Source: Candidatus Latescibacterota bacterium (GTDB lineage Bacteria > Latescibacterota > UBA2968 > UBA8231). Taken from it: a DNA stretch of 64,000 bases. Numbering within the stretch: position 1 is the first letter of the stretch; each line of letters begins with the position of its first letter. Below are positions 35,358 through 47,713 of this stretch, in pieces. Both the position numbers and the translations under genes were made by a program. The stretch covers positions 1-64,000 of the forward strand of contig JAJEIO010000019.1 of NCBI GenBank assembly GCA_022827835.1, read 5' to 3'. The notes under the pieces are model-generated. The model did not search any database, was not told the origin of the DNA, and saw only the letters and a list, made by a program, of their open reading frames with translations.

Positions 35358-36712
35358 GAGCGCGCTTCTTCAGGGCTGACCTTCCGCTGGCCCGAGCGGA
35401 GCTGCTCGGCCTCTTTGATGTGGGGACGATCCTCTCCGGCTTCTTCCATGCGTCTCAAGAGCCGTTCCCGCATTACCTGAGCCACTTCTCGGTGCGACTC
35501 AAGGCCGACTAGATTGTTCAGTTCGTAGGGATCAACCTGCAGATCGTATAGATACTGCTCTTCGTAATGAGCGGCTCCTGCCACATCTCTTCCTTGCCCA
35601 TCTGGAGCGTCCACCCCGTACTTCCATCGATGAGTGCGGACGGCCCGCCCCACTTGGGCTTCGCTAATCTGCACGAAGACCTCTGAGGGCCAATCGGCTC
35701 CTCCTCCGCGCAAAAGCGGCATGAGCGAGCGGCCCTGCATCTGCTCGGGAATTTCCAAGCCAGCCGCATCCAAAAGCGTTGGCGGCAGGTCGATCAAGCT
35801 AATCAGTTCTTGCAGTTGGCCGCCGCGAAAACCAGGTCCGGTCAAAACCGTCGGCACGCGGACCGAGCTTTCGTGGCAAGAGCGCTTGTACTCGTTGTTG
35901 CGCGTCTTGAAATGACAGCCGTGATCCGACGTAAAGAGCACGATAGTGTCGTCGGCCAACTCCAAGCTCTTGAGCGCGTCGTGCAGGCGGCCATAGGCTT
36001 CATCGAGCCGCTTGACCATCCCGTAATAGCCGCCTAAGTGCTGGTGCGTCGAGCCACCCAATGCCGCTAGATCGGGCGGAATCCAGCCTCCAGTATAGGC
36101 TTCCCGGTAGCCGTCGGGGGGTGGATAGTCGTCCAAGTGGTTCTGGTGATGGGGTTCGATATAGGAGATAAAAAGAAAAAAGGGGCGATCCTGGTGCGCA
36201 TCCACGTAGCGGATTGTGGCGTCTGTGACCGCATCCACGCGATAACCGGGTAGGCGGACCGGCTGGTCGTCATTGTCGTAGAGGACCGTGCTGTAGGCGT
36301 CGGAAGTAAACTCGAGAACATTCGACGCCAACCAGTACTGGTAGCCAAAGCGGTCCGCGGCCGGCACCGGACCGATGGTCCCCCTGTCGTGAAGATGCCA
36401 CTTGCCTATATATCCAGTGTCGTAGCCTGCCTCGGCAAAGTAATGGGCGAGGGTTTGGCTGTCTGTAGGCAGGGGAATGCCGTTGCGGTAACAGCCTGTG
36501 GTCGTGGCGTAGAGACCCGTTTGCAGACAAGAGCGCGCCGGGCCACAGACGGGTTGGCACGTAAAGGAATGAGCCGCGTGGGTGTACTCGCGGGCCAAGC
36601 GATCGAGATTCGGCGTAAGGCCCAGCGGATTGCCGTGTAGCCCCGTTGTGTCCCAGCGCTGTTGGTCTGTAAAAAAGACGATGACGTTTGGTTTTTTGCG
36701 GTCTTCAGTCAT
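35354..36712 (-). CDS. Sulfatase of the sugar-transport locus
   Basis: This 452-residue sulfatase has the formylglycine motif C56-G-P-A-R60, and PNVIVFFTDQQRWDTTGL as its metal-binding N-terminus. IVLFTSDHGCHFKTR is the second metal region. It has no signal peptide, so it would act in the cytoplasm on an imported sulfated sugar. It lies 24 bases after the solute-binding protein gene and is the last gene of this transport operon. That position strongly suggests that the transporter imports the sulfatase substrate. Confidence 0.88.
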   Translation of the reverse strand: MTEDRKKPNVIVFFTDQQRWDTTGLHGNPLGLTPNLDRLAREYTHAAHSFTCQPVCGPARSCLQTGLYATTTGCYRNGIPLPTDSQTLAHYFAEAGYDTGYIGKWHLHDRGTIGPVPAADRFGYQYWLASNVLEFTSDAYSTVLYDNDDQPVRLPGYRVDAVTDATIRYVDAHQDRPFFLFISYIEPHHQNHLDDYPPPDGYREAYTGGWIPPDLAALGGSTHQHLGGYYGMVKRLDEAYGRLHDALKSLELADDTIVLFTSDHGCHFKTRNNEYKRSCHESSVRVPTVLTGPGFRGGQLQELISLIDLPPTLLDAAGLEIPEQMQGRSLMPLLRGGGADWPSEVFVQISEAQVGRAVRTHRWKYGVDAPDGQGRDVAGAAHYEEQYLYDLQVDPYELNNLVGLESHREVAQVMRERLLRRMEEAGEDRPHIKEAEQLRSGQRKVSPEEARS

Positions 36713-36736
36713 TTCACACTGCCTCTCCTTTTTCGC

Positions 36737-38059
36737 CTACGGCTCAAGCGTCTGATTCGCTGCGCGTTGTAATTCTTCCACCACCTGTTCGACGTCCCCG
36801 CCTTCAATCGCCTCCATCATCGCCTCTCGAATCAATCGCCGCACTCGTTCATACCCTGCCATCGTCGGCTCTGATTTTCCGTAGTCCAACATGCCAAACG
36901 CCACTCCATAGTGCGGGTTTTCCGCAAAATAGCTTTCCAGCTCTTGTGCCGTACTTTTGCGCACCGGAAAGTAGTTGCTTGCCCGCACCCACCGCGCTTG
37001 TTGCTCCGGGGCCGTAAACCACTTGAGAAAAAGCCACGCCGCTAGCTGTTTTTCGGGCGTACCGGCACAGATCGACACGCTAGCTCCGTACACATCAACA
37101 ACCGGCTGCGCGCCCGTCTGAGGCGGATGGGTCACACCCCACTCAAAGGCCAACCCAGAGTCCTCAATGCCGCTCTTGTAAAAAGGCAGCCCAGAGGAAG
37201 AATCCTGAGAGAAGAGGATCTGGCCGGTGACGAACTCGTTTAGCTCGACATCCTGTTCGCCGGCGATGTCTATTGCGCTGTCCCGCGCTAGTTCCTGTAG
37301 CAGTTCCAGCACTGCTTTAACTTCGGGCGAATCCAGCGCATAGGCAGTGCCGGTCGCATCTGCTAGGTCGCCGCCGCGGCTGAAGACCATCGCCGCGAAT
37401 CGGCTGGCGTCAACATCGAGCAAAAAACCCAAACTGCGCGCTGGGTTTTCGTTTTTGCTAAAGGGTTGCTCTTTGGCCAAGCGGCACATCGTGGCAAAAT
37501 CGTCCCACGTCACCGGCGGGGCATCGTAGCCCAACTCGCGCAGCCAATCAGCATTGTAGTAGAGCAATTCCATCGAGCGATTCGGCGGGAAACCAACCTG
37601 CACTCCACCGATATTGTCCTGCGCCAGAAACGCTTGGACGTAGTCGCTGCGCTCCTCTGGCGACAAGCCCCATTGGGGTGAATCCATATAGGGCGCTATA
37701 TCCACTATGCCATCGGCTTTGTAGTAGGCTCGGGCTTGGTTTTGGTAGGCTACGACCAAGCTAGCAGCCAGCGAACCACTCTGGATACCCACGTTCATCT
37801 TGTTGTAGATGTCCCCATAGCGGCCCATGTACTCGCCGCGAACCTCAATTCCATAGCGATTGGTCTGGTTAAAGTCGGCAATCAGCTCTTGCAGGGCGTC
37901 TTCGCGCTGGCCGGTGTGTTGGTACCAAAAGACGATCTTCTGGCCCTGTGGATCGAGGGCTTCGAGATTGGTCTGCGGTTCGTGCACGGCCTCTTGCTGG
38001 CCGCCACAGGCCCACAGAAGGGCACATCCAACCAACGTCATCGCACATTTTGCTTTCAT
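36737..38059 (-). CDS. ABC sugar transporter solute-binding lipoprotein
   Basis: This 440-residue lipoprotein belongs to family-1 extracellular solute-binding proteins (UgpB/MalE-like). The lipobox is LLWAC, after the signal MKAKCAMTLVGCALLWAC. Typical segments are IVFWYQHTGQREDALQELI and FLKWFTAPEQQARWV near the C-terminus. The start ATG 38059 is the natural one; the frame is open up to 38221 but unsupported. The ligand is unknown, but the sulfatase downstream suggests a sulfated oligosaccharide. Confidence 0.85.
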   Translation of the reverse strand: MKAKCAMTLVGCALLWACGGQQEAVHEPQTNLEALDPQGQKIVFWYQHTGQREDALQELIADFNQTNRYGIEVRGEYMGRYGDIYNKMNVGIQSGSLAASLVVAYQNQARAYYKADGIVDIAPYMDSPQWGLSPEERSDYVQAFLAQDNIGGVQVGFPPNRSMELLYYNADWLRELGYDAPPVTWDDFATMCRLAKEQPFSKNENPARSLGFLLDVDASRFAAMVFSRGGDLADATGTAYALDSPEVKAVLELLQELARDSAIDIAGEQDVELNEFVTGQILFSQDSSSGLPFYKSGIEDSGLAFEWGVTHPPQTGAQPVVDVYGASVSICAGTPEKQLAAWLFLKWFTAPEQQARWVRASNYFPVRKSTAQELESYFAENPHYGVAFGMLDYGKSEPTMAGYERVRRLIREAMMEAIEGGDVEQVVEELQRAANQTLEP

Positions 38060-38063
38060 CGCG

Positions 38064-38900
38064 TTATCCTTTGAGTCCAGATATGGAAATGCCTTCGGTG
38101 AACTCTCGCTGAATGAGAAAATACGCCAAAAGTACGGGAGCCGTCGCAATGACGGCTCCGGCCATTTGCAGGTGGACTTCGGTCCCAGCCTCACTGGCAA
38201 ATTGCTGCAAACCCACGGCAATCGGACGCCAATCCGGCGTATTGGTCACCAGTAGCGGCCAAGCCAAGGCGTTCCATGAACCAATAAACGTAAACATACC
38301 GACCGTCAAAAGGGGTGCTCGGCACAGGGGGACCGCGATCTGAAACAGAAAGCGCACGTGGCCAGCTCCCTCAATCCGGGCTGCATCCCACAGTTCGTTG
38401 GGCAGGCCCCGCATAAACTGGCGCAAGAGAAAGATGCTAAAAGCACTGGCCATAAAGGGAATGGTCAGGGCCGGCCAGCTATTGAGCCAAGCAAACGGCG
38501 TATTGCGGTGCAACCACGTCACGACGAGAAAATTCGGCACGATGGTCACGGCCTCGGGGATCATCAGTGTAGCCAAGACGCCGGTAAACACCACATCGCG
38601 TCCGCGAAACTGCATCCGCGCCAGCGGATAGGCCGCCATCACCGAGAACAGCAGGGTTCCACTGACCTGTAGGACGGCGATGATCAGCGAATTCTCAAAG
38701 TAGAGACCAAAATCCGCCTCTTGCCACGCTTCAATGTAATTGTCCCACTGTACGCGTTCGGGCAGCAACACCCGCCGCAGCGATTCGCCGCGGCTCATAA
38801 AAGAGGCCAACAGCATCCACGCGAACGGAAATCCCGCAGCCAGCCCCCCCGCGCTCAAGCCGCAGTAAATCAGCCTAGCATTGCCGCTCCTAGTCGCCAT
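38064..38900 (-). CDS. ABC sugar permease (MalG/UgpE-like)
   Basis: This 278-residue inner-membrane protein has about six hydrophobic segments. The EAA loop is RGLPNELWDAARIEGAGHVRFLFQIAVPL, which contacts the ATPase. It ends 4 bases before the binding-protein start and overlaps the upstream permease by 11 bases. No ATPase gene is present, so a shared MsmX-type ATPase is likely encoded elsewhere. Confidence 0.88.
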   Translation of the reverse strand: MATRSGNARLIYCGLSAGGLAAGFPFAWMLLASFMSRGESLRRVLLPERVQWDNYIEAWQEADFGLYFENSLIIAVLQVSGTLLFSVMAAYPLARMQFRGRDVVFTGVLATLMIPEAVTIVPNFLVVTWLHRNTPFAWLNSWPALTIPFMASAFSIFLLRQFMRGLPNELWDAARIEGAGHVRFLFQIAVPLCRAPLLTVGMFTFIGSWNALAWPLLVTNTPDWRPIAVGLQQFASEAGTEVHLQMAGAVIATAPVLLAYFLIQREFTEGISISGLKG

Positions 38901-40056
38901 AAAACACCCGCCTGCCGAGCACCCGGTTTTGCAGCAGCGTCAACGCCAAAATCGCGATGAAGAGCACAAAGGCCATCGCCGAGGCATAGCCGGCGTTGTG
39001 GTACTCAAAAACCTGATCGAAAATGGCAATGCTGAGCACATCGACCGAGTCGCGGGCACCCGGCGTCCGCAGGATATAAACGTGATTAAAGGCTTTGAAG
39101 GTCCCAATGACGGCTACCATTGACAGAAAAAACAGGGTTGGTGAAACCAAAGGCAGGGTAATATGCCGGAAGACTTGCCACTCACCAGCACCGTCCATCT
39201 CCGCGGCTTCGTAGTATTGCTTGGGGATCGCACTGAGGCCGGCCAGTAAAATCACCGTGTCGTAGCCGACATAGACCCAAATGTTGTAGAGGATGATCGA
39301 GGTCAGAGCTAGGCTCGGGAAGACGCTGTCCACCCACCCGGGGTAGGAAGCAAAGCCAGCTCCCTGTAGTAACAGGGCTACGACGGACTTGCTCTCGTAG
39401 AGCCAGCGCTGATTCTCCAGCCCCCAAAGGCTCCAGAAACGGTTGGCCAGCGAGGAAGGATGCGGACTAAAGATGGTGCGAAAGACCACAGCCGAGGCGA
39501 TAATCGGCGTGATATAAGGCAGGAAAAACAGCGTGCGAAACGCGCCTCTAGCCCGCGTGATCTTGAAGAGCAAATACGCCAGTCCGGTGGCCAAGCTCAG
39601 TTGGAACGGAATTGTCCCAACCGCATAGAAAAACGTGACCTTGAAACCGTTGTACAGCGCTGGATCGCCCGTCTCCACTAGGCCACCCAAGCCCTGAGCC
39701 AACCCTAACCAAAGCCCCGATAGCGCGACTACGACCCAAGTGATGCGGACATAAAGGGGACGCAGACCGCGCTCGGCGCTTCCCGTCGCCAGTATTGGCG
39801 ACGCTAACGTGACACGCAGGCGATAGGCTGCCCAGATGAGAACGATCCCGGCGACGAAGGGTAGCAGATAGTGCGGGTCTCCCAAGGCACGGACATAGTG
39901 GTCGAATCCAACCACCGCTTCCTTCTTAATCCGCCACCTGTGCAGGCTGACGTACAAGGCATAGCCAATAGGGAAGAGTCCAAACGCGCCCAGCACGACA
40001 AGGGCCGGCGCGAGGAGGCCCCAAGCAAGCTGTTGTTCTCTGATGCGGGTACTCAT
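38890..40056 (-). CDS. ABC sugar permease (MalF/UgpA-like) with extra transmembrane insert
   Basis: This 388-residue permease is longer than usual (about 300). The typical segments are QLAWGLLAPALVVLGAFGLFPIGYALYVSLHRW at the N-terminus and the EAA loop AIPKQYYEAAEMDGAGEWQVFRHITLP. After GFDHYVRALGDP there is an insert of roughly 70 residues containing two additional hydrophobic segments (LLPFVAGIVLIWAAY and WVVVALSGLWLGLAQGL). The loop between them contains ASPILATGSA, encoded by the 18-bp palindrome (39785-39802). Confidence 0.82.
   Translation of the reverse strand: MSTRIREQQLAWGLLAPALVVLGAFGLFPIGYALYVSLHRWRIKKEAVVGFDHYVRALGDPHYLLPFVAGIVLIWAAYRLRVTLASPILATGSAERGLRPLYVRITWVVVALSGLWLGLAQGLGGLVETGDPALYNGFKVTFFYAVGTIPFQLSLATGLAYLLFKITRARGAFRTLFFLPYITPIIASAVVFRTIFSPHPSSLANRFWSLWGLENQRWLYESKSVVALLLQGAGFASYPGWVDSVFPSLALTSIILYNIWVYVGYDTVILLAGLSAIPKQYYEAAEMDGAGEWQVFRHITLPLVSPTLFFLSMVAVIGTFKAFNHVYILRTPGARDSVDVLSIAIFDQVFEYHNAGYASAMAFVLFIAILALTLLQNRVLGRRVFYGD
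39785..39802. repeat. 18-bp palindrome repeat, copy C (inside the permease gene)
   Basis: GTCGCCAGTATTGGCGAC is preceded by GCTTCCC and followed by GC, as in copy B. It lies in the loop between two extra hydrophobic segments of the permease and keeps the frame open. On the coding strand it gives ASPILATG. Confidence 0.65.
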
Positions 40057-40133
40057 CGGCGTGAGGTAATGCTGGGGGAGAAGCTAAATGCGGGGAGATT
40101 GGCGGCCTCGTCCCGGTTCTCGGCAGGACTAGG

Positions 40134-40173
40134 CCAAAAGAAGAAGGCTCCTGAAGCGTTCCCTTCAGGAGCC
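40134..40173 (-). terminator. Strong intrinsic terminator downstream of the tRNA cluster
   Basis: Bases 40146-40173 form a perfect 11-bp stem (GGCTCCTGAAG / CTTCAGGAGCC) with a 6-base loop. On the minus strand it is followed by TTCTTCTTTT. It stands after the tRNA-Gln gene, in the direction of tRNA transcription. Confidence 0.8.
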
Positions 40174-40178
40174 GATAT

Positions 40179-40254
40179 TGGCTGCCCCCCTAGGGCTCGA
40201 ACCTAGAACCTCCTGATCCAGAGTCAGGCGCACTTCCAATTGTGCTAGAGGGCA
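40179..40254 (-). tRNA. tRNA-Gln (anticodon CUG)
   Basis: The minus strand folds with acceptor arms TGCCCTC / GGGGGCA, D arm GCAC, anticodon stem CCTGA-CTCTGGA-TCAGG (anticodon CTG), T arm CTAGG-TTCGAGC-CCTAG, and G73. CCA is encoded in the genome. The length is 76 with CCA. Confidence 0.9.
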
Positions 40255-40266
40255 ACTAACGAAAAT

Positions 40267-40360
<94 letters not shown>

Positions 40361-40437
40361 GCGACCATTGCAAAATAAACTTTTTACGTACTCCCACCGC
40401 TAAAAGGGATGGGATTGTGGCGGCATCAACTGGTAAA

Positions 40438-40524
40438 TGGCGGAGGGTGAGGGACTCGAACCCTCAAGGGCGTGAGCCCGGCGGTTTTCAAGACCGCTGC
40501 CTTACCAATTAGGTCTAACCCTCC
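40438..40524 (-). tRNA. tRNA-Ser (anticodon UGA)
   Basis: The acceptor arms GGAGGGT / ACCCTCC pair. The anticodon stem is GCGGT-CTTGAAA-ACCGC (anticodon TGA). The variable arm contains GGGCTCACGCCC, and the T arm GAGGG-TTCGAGT-CCCTC follows. CCA is encoded. It is the first of three serially arranged minus-strand tRNA genes. Confidence 0.9.
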
Positions 40525-40567
40525 TTTTCCCTGGAGGAGAAAAATATACATGAGGCCCTACCTTAGG

Positions 40568-43123
40568 TCAACCCAACGCTTCCTCATCGGCCGCGCCGTT
40601 TTCCGGACTATCCTCGTCCTCGTCCTCGTCCTCGCTGATGGGCAGGGGAGCCATGTCGATAACGCGGTCACCCTCGTCCAGATTGATCAATCTGACTCCT
40701 TGGGTGTTGCGCCCAATGGTGGATATCTCTTGTACGGGTATGCGGATCATAATACCGTTCTGGGTCACCACCATGACCTCCTCTTCCGATTCTATCTCCC
40801 TACAGGCTACTACGGGGCCGTTGCGCGGGGAGGTCTTGATGTCAATGACGCCTTGGCCGAGGCGACGCTTGCTGGCGTACTCGGTCTGGCTAGTGCGCTT
40901 GCCATAGCCGTTTTCGCAGATGGTTAGCAAGGTGCTGCTTTCGCGCACCACGACCATGTCCACAACCTCGTCCTCGTCCTCTTCGCGTAAGCTGATGCCT
41001 TTAACTCCAGTAGAAACCCGGCCCACCGAGCGGACTTCGCTTTCGCTGAAGCGCATAACTCGGCCGTTGCGCGTCAACAGGGCAATATCCTGCTGTCCGT
41101 CGGTAATGGCCGCCCCAATCAGATCGTCATCATCTTGGATCTTCAGGGCAATGATCCCGTCGCGACGGATGTTCTGGTAGGCCGAGAGCTTGGTCTTCTT
41201 GACAATGCCCTTGCGCGTAGCCGTGAACAAGTACCGATCATCAGAGAACTCCCGGACGGGTACGATGGCGCATATTTGATCGTCTTGACCAAGCGGCAAC
41301 AAGTTGGCTATCGATCGTCCCTGAGCCGTGCGGTCGCCTTCGGGTATGCGAAAGACCTTGAGCCAATAACACTTACCCTTGGCCGTCAAAAACATGATAT
41401 AGGAATGGGTTGACGCCACGAAGAGGTGTTCGACAAAGTCCTCTTCCTTGGTTTTCATGCCTGTCACCCCGCGGCCGCCGCGATTCTGTACTCGGTAGGC
41501 CCTAGGAGGTAGGCGCTTGATGTAGCCACTGCGCGAGATGGTGACGACCATATCCTCTTCGGCAATCAAGTCCTCAATATCGAATTCCTCGGCCGCATAG
41601 ACGATCTCAGTGCGGCGCTCGTCGCCGAAGCGCTCGGCCAGATCATCAATCTCGTCCTTGATGATCTGCATCTGCCGCTCGCGGCTGGCGAGAATGGCCC
41701 TTTTGTCCTCAATCGTCGTTACCAATTCCTTGTACTCGGCTTCAATTTTGTCGCGCTCCAAACCCGTTAAGCGCTGCAACGGCATGCTTAGGATGGCTTG
41801 GACCTGCCGTTCGCTTAACTCGAATTGCTCGTCGGCATCTTTTTCGAAACTCCCGGAAAGTGCCCGAGTTTGCGGCGTCGGGCGAATGCGAGCCAGCCGC
41901 TCCTGAGCATCGGCCGGATTCGACGAGCGGCGGATGGTCTCAATCACTAGGTCAATGTGATCTAAGGCGAAGCGCAGGCCCTCCAAAATGTGCGCCCGCG
42001 CTTCGGCTTTCTCCAAGTCGAATTGGGTGCGGCGCACGATCACCTCGTGGCGGTGATCAATATAGTGCTGCAGCATCTGCTTGAGATTGAGCATCTCAGG
42101 ACGGCCATTGACGATGGCCAGCATCATTACTCCATAGGTGGTCTGCAACATGCTATGGCTATAGAGCTGGTTAAGCACGACTTCGGCTTGGGCATCCCTC
42201 TTGCATTCAAATACAATGCGCAGACCCTTACGGCCCGATTCGTCGCGGATATTGGCAAGTCCGTCGATGGTTTTGTCGCGCACCAGATCGGCGATTTTCT
42301 CTAACAGGCTAGCCTTGTTTACCAAGAAGGGGATTTCGGTGACGACGATGTTTTCGCGGCCGTTCTTGAGGGTCTCGATATCCGCCCGCGCTCTGATGTA
42401 GATCAGTCCCCGGCCCGTTGCGTAGGCTTGCTGTACTCCGCTCATGCCGTAGATGATCCCGCCGGTGGGAAAGTCAGGGGCTTTGACGTGATCAAGCAGT
42501 TCGGCAATGGAGATATCGGGATGATCAATCAGTGCCTTGAGGCCACTGGCGACTTCCCGCAAGTTGTGCGGCGGGATCTTGGTGGCCATGCCGACAGCAA
42601 TGCCCATTGAGCCGTTGCATATCAGGTTGGGAAACCTAGACGGCAACACCAGCGGCTCTTGCTGCGTCTCATCGTAGTTGCTGGCGAATTCAACGGTGTC
42701 TTTGTCGAGATCCGCTAGCAATTCCATCGCCGGCCAGCTCAGCCTCGCCTCCGTGTAGCGCATGGCCGCCGGAGGATAGCCGTCAATAGAACCGAAGTTG
42801 CCTTGGCCTTGGACCAGCGGATATCGCAGGCGAAAGTCTTGCGCCATATGCACTAAGGTCGGATAAACAATGTCTTCGCCGTGCGGGTGGTAGTTGCCAG
42901 AGGTGTCGCCGGCAATTTTGGCGCATTTGCGGTAGCCGCGGTTGGGAAAAAGGCTTAGGTCGTTCATCGCTACCAAGATGCGGCGCTGAGACGGCTTGAG
43001 ACCGTCGCGGACGTCGGGTAGGGCACGCGACCGTATGAAGCTCATGGAATAGTCGAGAAAGGAGGTTTTGAGCTCTTCCTCAATCTTGACCCGTAGGACC
43101 CGGCTTTCTTGCTGTTCGAGCAT
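40568..43123 (-). CDS. gyrA: DNA gyrase subunit A
   Basis: This 851-residue protein cuts and rejoins DNA during supercoiling. The catalytic Tyr is in [11 protein letters not shown]. The GyrA-box-like QNRGGRG is in the C-terminal propeller, which supports GyrA rather than ParC. The protein ends in an acidic tail rich in Asp and Glu. The quinolone-determining stretch reads [17 protein letters not shown], so the usual Ser83 and Asp87 positions (E. coli numbering) are Asp and Pro. It is downstream of gyrB with a 31-base gap and is transcribed away from the origin. Confidence 0.95.
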   Translation of the reverse strand: MLEQQESRVLRVKIEEELKTSFLDYSMSFIRSRALPDVRDGLKPSQRRILVAMNDLSLFPNRGYRKCAKIAGDTSGNYHPHGEDIVYPTLVHMAQDFRLRYPLVQGQGNFGSIDGYPPAAMRYTEARLSWPAMELLADLDKDTVEFASNYDETQQEPLVLPSRFPNLICNGSMGIAVGMATKIPPHNLREVASGLKALIDHPDISIAELLDHVKAPDFPTGGIIYGMSGVQQAYATGRGLIYIRARADIETLKNGRENIVVTEIPFLVNKASLLEKIADLVRDKTIDGLANIRDESGRKGLRIVFECKRDAQAEVVLNQLYSHSMLQTTYGVMMLAIVNGRPEMLNLKQMLQHYIDHRHEVIVRRTQFDLEKAEARAHILEGLRFALDHIDLVIETIRRSSNPADAQERLARIRPTPQTRALSGSFEKDADEQFELSERQVQAILSMPLQRLTGLERDKIEAEYKELVTTIEDKRAILASRERQMQIIKDEIDDLAERFGDERRTEIVYAAEEFDIEDLIAEEDMVVTISRSGYIKRLPPRAYRVQNRGGRGVTGMKTKEEDFVEHLFVASTHSYIMFLTAKGKCYWLKVFRIPEGDRTAQGRSIANLLPLGQDDQICAIVPVREFSDDRYLFTATRKGIVKKTKLSAYQNIRRDGIIALKIQDDDDLIGAAITDGQQDIALLTRNGRVMRFSESEVRSVGRVSTGVKGISLREEDEDEVVDMVVVRESSTLLTICENGYGKRTSQTEYASKRRLGQGVIDIKTSPRNGPVVACREIESEEEVMVVTQNGIMIRIPVQEISTIGRNTQGVRLINLDEGDRVIDMAPLPISEDEDEDEDSPENGAADEEALG

Positions 43124-43154
43124 TAATTAAATCCTAGCTTTTTAGTCTATTAGT

Positions 43155-45535
<2,381 letters not shown>

Positions 45536-46549
45536 CCACTATGTCCAATAGTTCTCCTATCCGACCTGAATCCAACTCTGAAAAAGCATCGTCTAAGAGC
45601 AGTACTGGCTGCTGACCCGTTTGCTCTTCCATGTAACGGGCCTCGGCTAGCTTCCACGATATGAGTACGGTTCTTAGTTGGCCCTCAGAGGCATAAAGTT
45701 CGGCCGGTTCTCCGTTCAATATGAACTTCAAATCATCGCGGTGTGGCCCACACAGCGTATAGCCTATTTGGGTTTCCTGCTCCCTGCGGCGACTGAGTGC
45801 CTCGCGCAACTCGGCTCTAAGGGCCTCCAAGTCCTTTTCCTTAGCACCTTGATAGATAATAGCTGCCTCTTCACCAGCTAGGGCGAAGCGGCCGTAATAA
45901 CCGAGAAAGGGCGCTCTCAATCTATTCAGCGCCTCTAGGCGATATAGTCGAAGTTGGGCACCCAAATCCACTAGCTGTGCATCCCATGGTTCCACTGCCC
46001 GACTGTCGACAAGCCCATGCCCCGACTTCTTTGCGGTACGCAACAAGTGGTTTCGCTGGGCTAACACGCGGTAATAGCGCTGCATATATCGCAAGTACGC
46101 TGCGCTAGACTGCGCGATAAGTATGTCGAGGAGCCGCCTTCGCTGGGCTGGGAAGCGCAACACCAGCGATACGTCTTCAGGAGAGAAGTGAACGGTGCGG
46201 AAGGTGCCCAGCAGTTCCGAGACTCGAGGCAAGGGAGTGGCATCGACAAATGCCTTCTTACCTTCCTTTTTACTGTAAAAGACGCGTACTTGCTGGTCGT
46301 GGCGACCATCACTACACAAGGATCGAATATCAAAGAAGTCTTCGCCGTGCGGCACGACGTGTTGATCCTTGGCCCCGCGCACTGACTTACCGATAGATAA
46401 GTAGGAAATCGCTTCTAGAATATTGCTTTTACCGCGGCCGTTTGGGCCAAAAATCAGCATGTGCTCTGCTGCAAGGCCCAAGTGAATCGCGGCAAAATTG
46501 CGGAAGGGTCTCAGCGTTAATTCACGGATCCGCACTATTCCCGCTTACC

Positions 46550-47713
46550 TCATCCTGTTGGCCGCAAGGGCATTAGCAAGCAGAAGTAATCCTCACCTTC
46601 CTTTTGTTCTACCGGCCGCAACAAGGCTGCAGTGACGTGGTCGTTGAGCTGGAAACAGACCTCGGACGCGTCCATTCTGCGCAGGATCTCCATCAGATAT
46701 TGAGCATTGTAGCCAACCTCTATCTCTTCAGAGGCGTATTGGGCCGGTACGCTTTCCCTCGCTTCGCCACCGATTTCGGGGCTGGCGGCAGACAGCTCAA
46801 CCTGACCACTGTCCAGCCTAAAACGCACTTGACGCGTATAAGAGCTGGAGAGGATGGATACCCGGCGTACGGCCGGCAGCAAATCTTCGCTAGCTATTCT
46901 TAGCTCTTTTGTGTTGTTTTGCGGAATGACTTGAGCATAGTTGACATACGGTCCTTCGATCAGACGCGACAGCAAATGCGTATGTCCTATATCAAACAGG
47001 ATCTGGGTCTCGCCCAGCGTGACATTGACCGGCTCTTTATGGCTACCCAACAATTTGACGATCTGGTTCAACGCTTGGGGGGGGACGATGACCGCGGTCT
47101 CTTGGTCGTCCTGTATCTGTTCCTGCAGATCTATGGCTTTTCTGTAACAAGCCAAGCGCGACCCATCGGTAGCCACCATCTCCATTCCCTGAGCATCAAT
47201 GCGCCAGAGTACCCCATTGAACACGGGACGCGTATCATCGCCAGAGACGGCAAAGACCGTCTTGTTGATCATGTCTGCTAGAACATTGGTCTCGCCTTCG
47301 TCCCCTCCCAGACTCAGGCTTACGCCATCGAGGGCTGTCGGCATAGGGGGAAACTCGTCAGCCTCTATTCCCGACAGGCTATACGCTCCTTCGCTGCTTT
47401 CGGCGTCCCCGAGCCGCCCTGAGAGCTTGAGTCGCTCGTCCTGCACCTCAATACTCACTTCCGCCTCGGGCCATTCTCGGGTGATTTCTGCCAGCTTGCG
47501 CGCCGAAACAGTCGTCCTTCCATTTACCTCTACTATAGCAGGGACTTGAGTCCGGATGGACAAATCTAAATCCGTCGCCGATAGAGATAGGATTTTCTCA
47601 TCGGCCTCAAGCAGGATATTAGCCAACACCGGTAGGGAGGGTTTTGACGACACGGCTTCTAATACAGTATCAATGCCCCGCCATAGTTCACTGCGATCCA
47701 CTCTTAACTTCAT
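46550..47713 (-). CDS. dnaN: DNA polymerase III sliding clamp (beta)
   Basis: This 387-residue clamp begins at ATG 47713 (MKLRVDRSELWRGIDTVLEAV), with GAGAAG upstream; the open frame extends to 47767 without support. Typical blocks are SSKPSLPVLANILLE, the central AVSGDDTRPVFNGVLW, and the C-terminal LLMPLR. It forms the ring that keeps polymerase III on DNA. Confidence 0.95.
   Translation of the reverse strand: MKLRVDRSELWRGIDTVLEAVSSKPSLPVLANILLEADEKILSLSATDLDLSIRTQVPAIVEVNGRTTVSARKLAEITREWPEAEVSIEVQDERLKLSGRLGDAESSEGAYSLSGIEADEFPPMPTALDGVSLSLGGDEGETNVLADMINKTVFAVSGDDTRPVFNGVLWRIDAQGMEMVATDGSRLACYRKAIDLQEQIQDDQETAVIVPPQALNQIVKLLGSHKEPVNVTLGETQILFDIGHTHLLSRLIEGPYVNYAQVIPQNNTKELRIASEDLLPAVRRVSILSSSYTRQVRFRLDSGQVELSAASPEIGGEARESVPAQYASEEIEVGYNAQYLMEILRRMDASEVCFQLNDHVTAALLRPVEQKEGEDYFCLLMPLRPTG

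Noticed and set aside
40472-40927. Plus-strand open frame across the tRNA-Ser gene and the gyrA end
   Set aside because: It crosses a tRNA and is antisense to gyrA; no family motif or ribosome-binding site.
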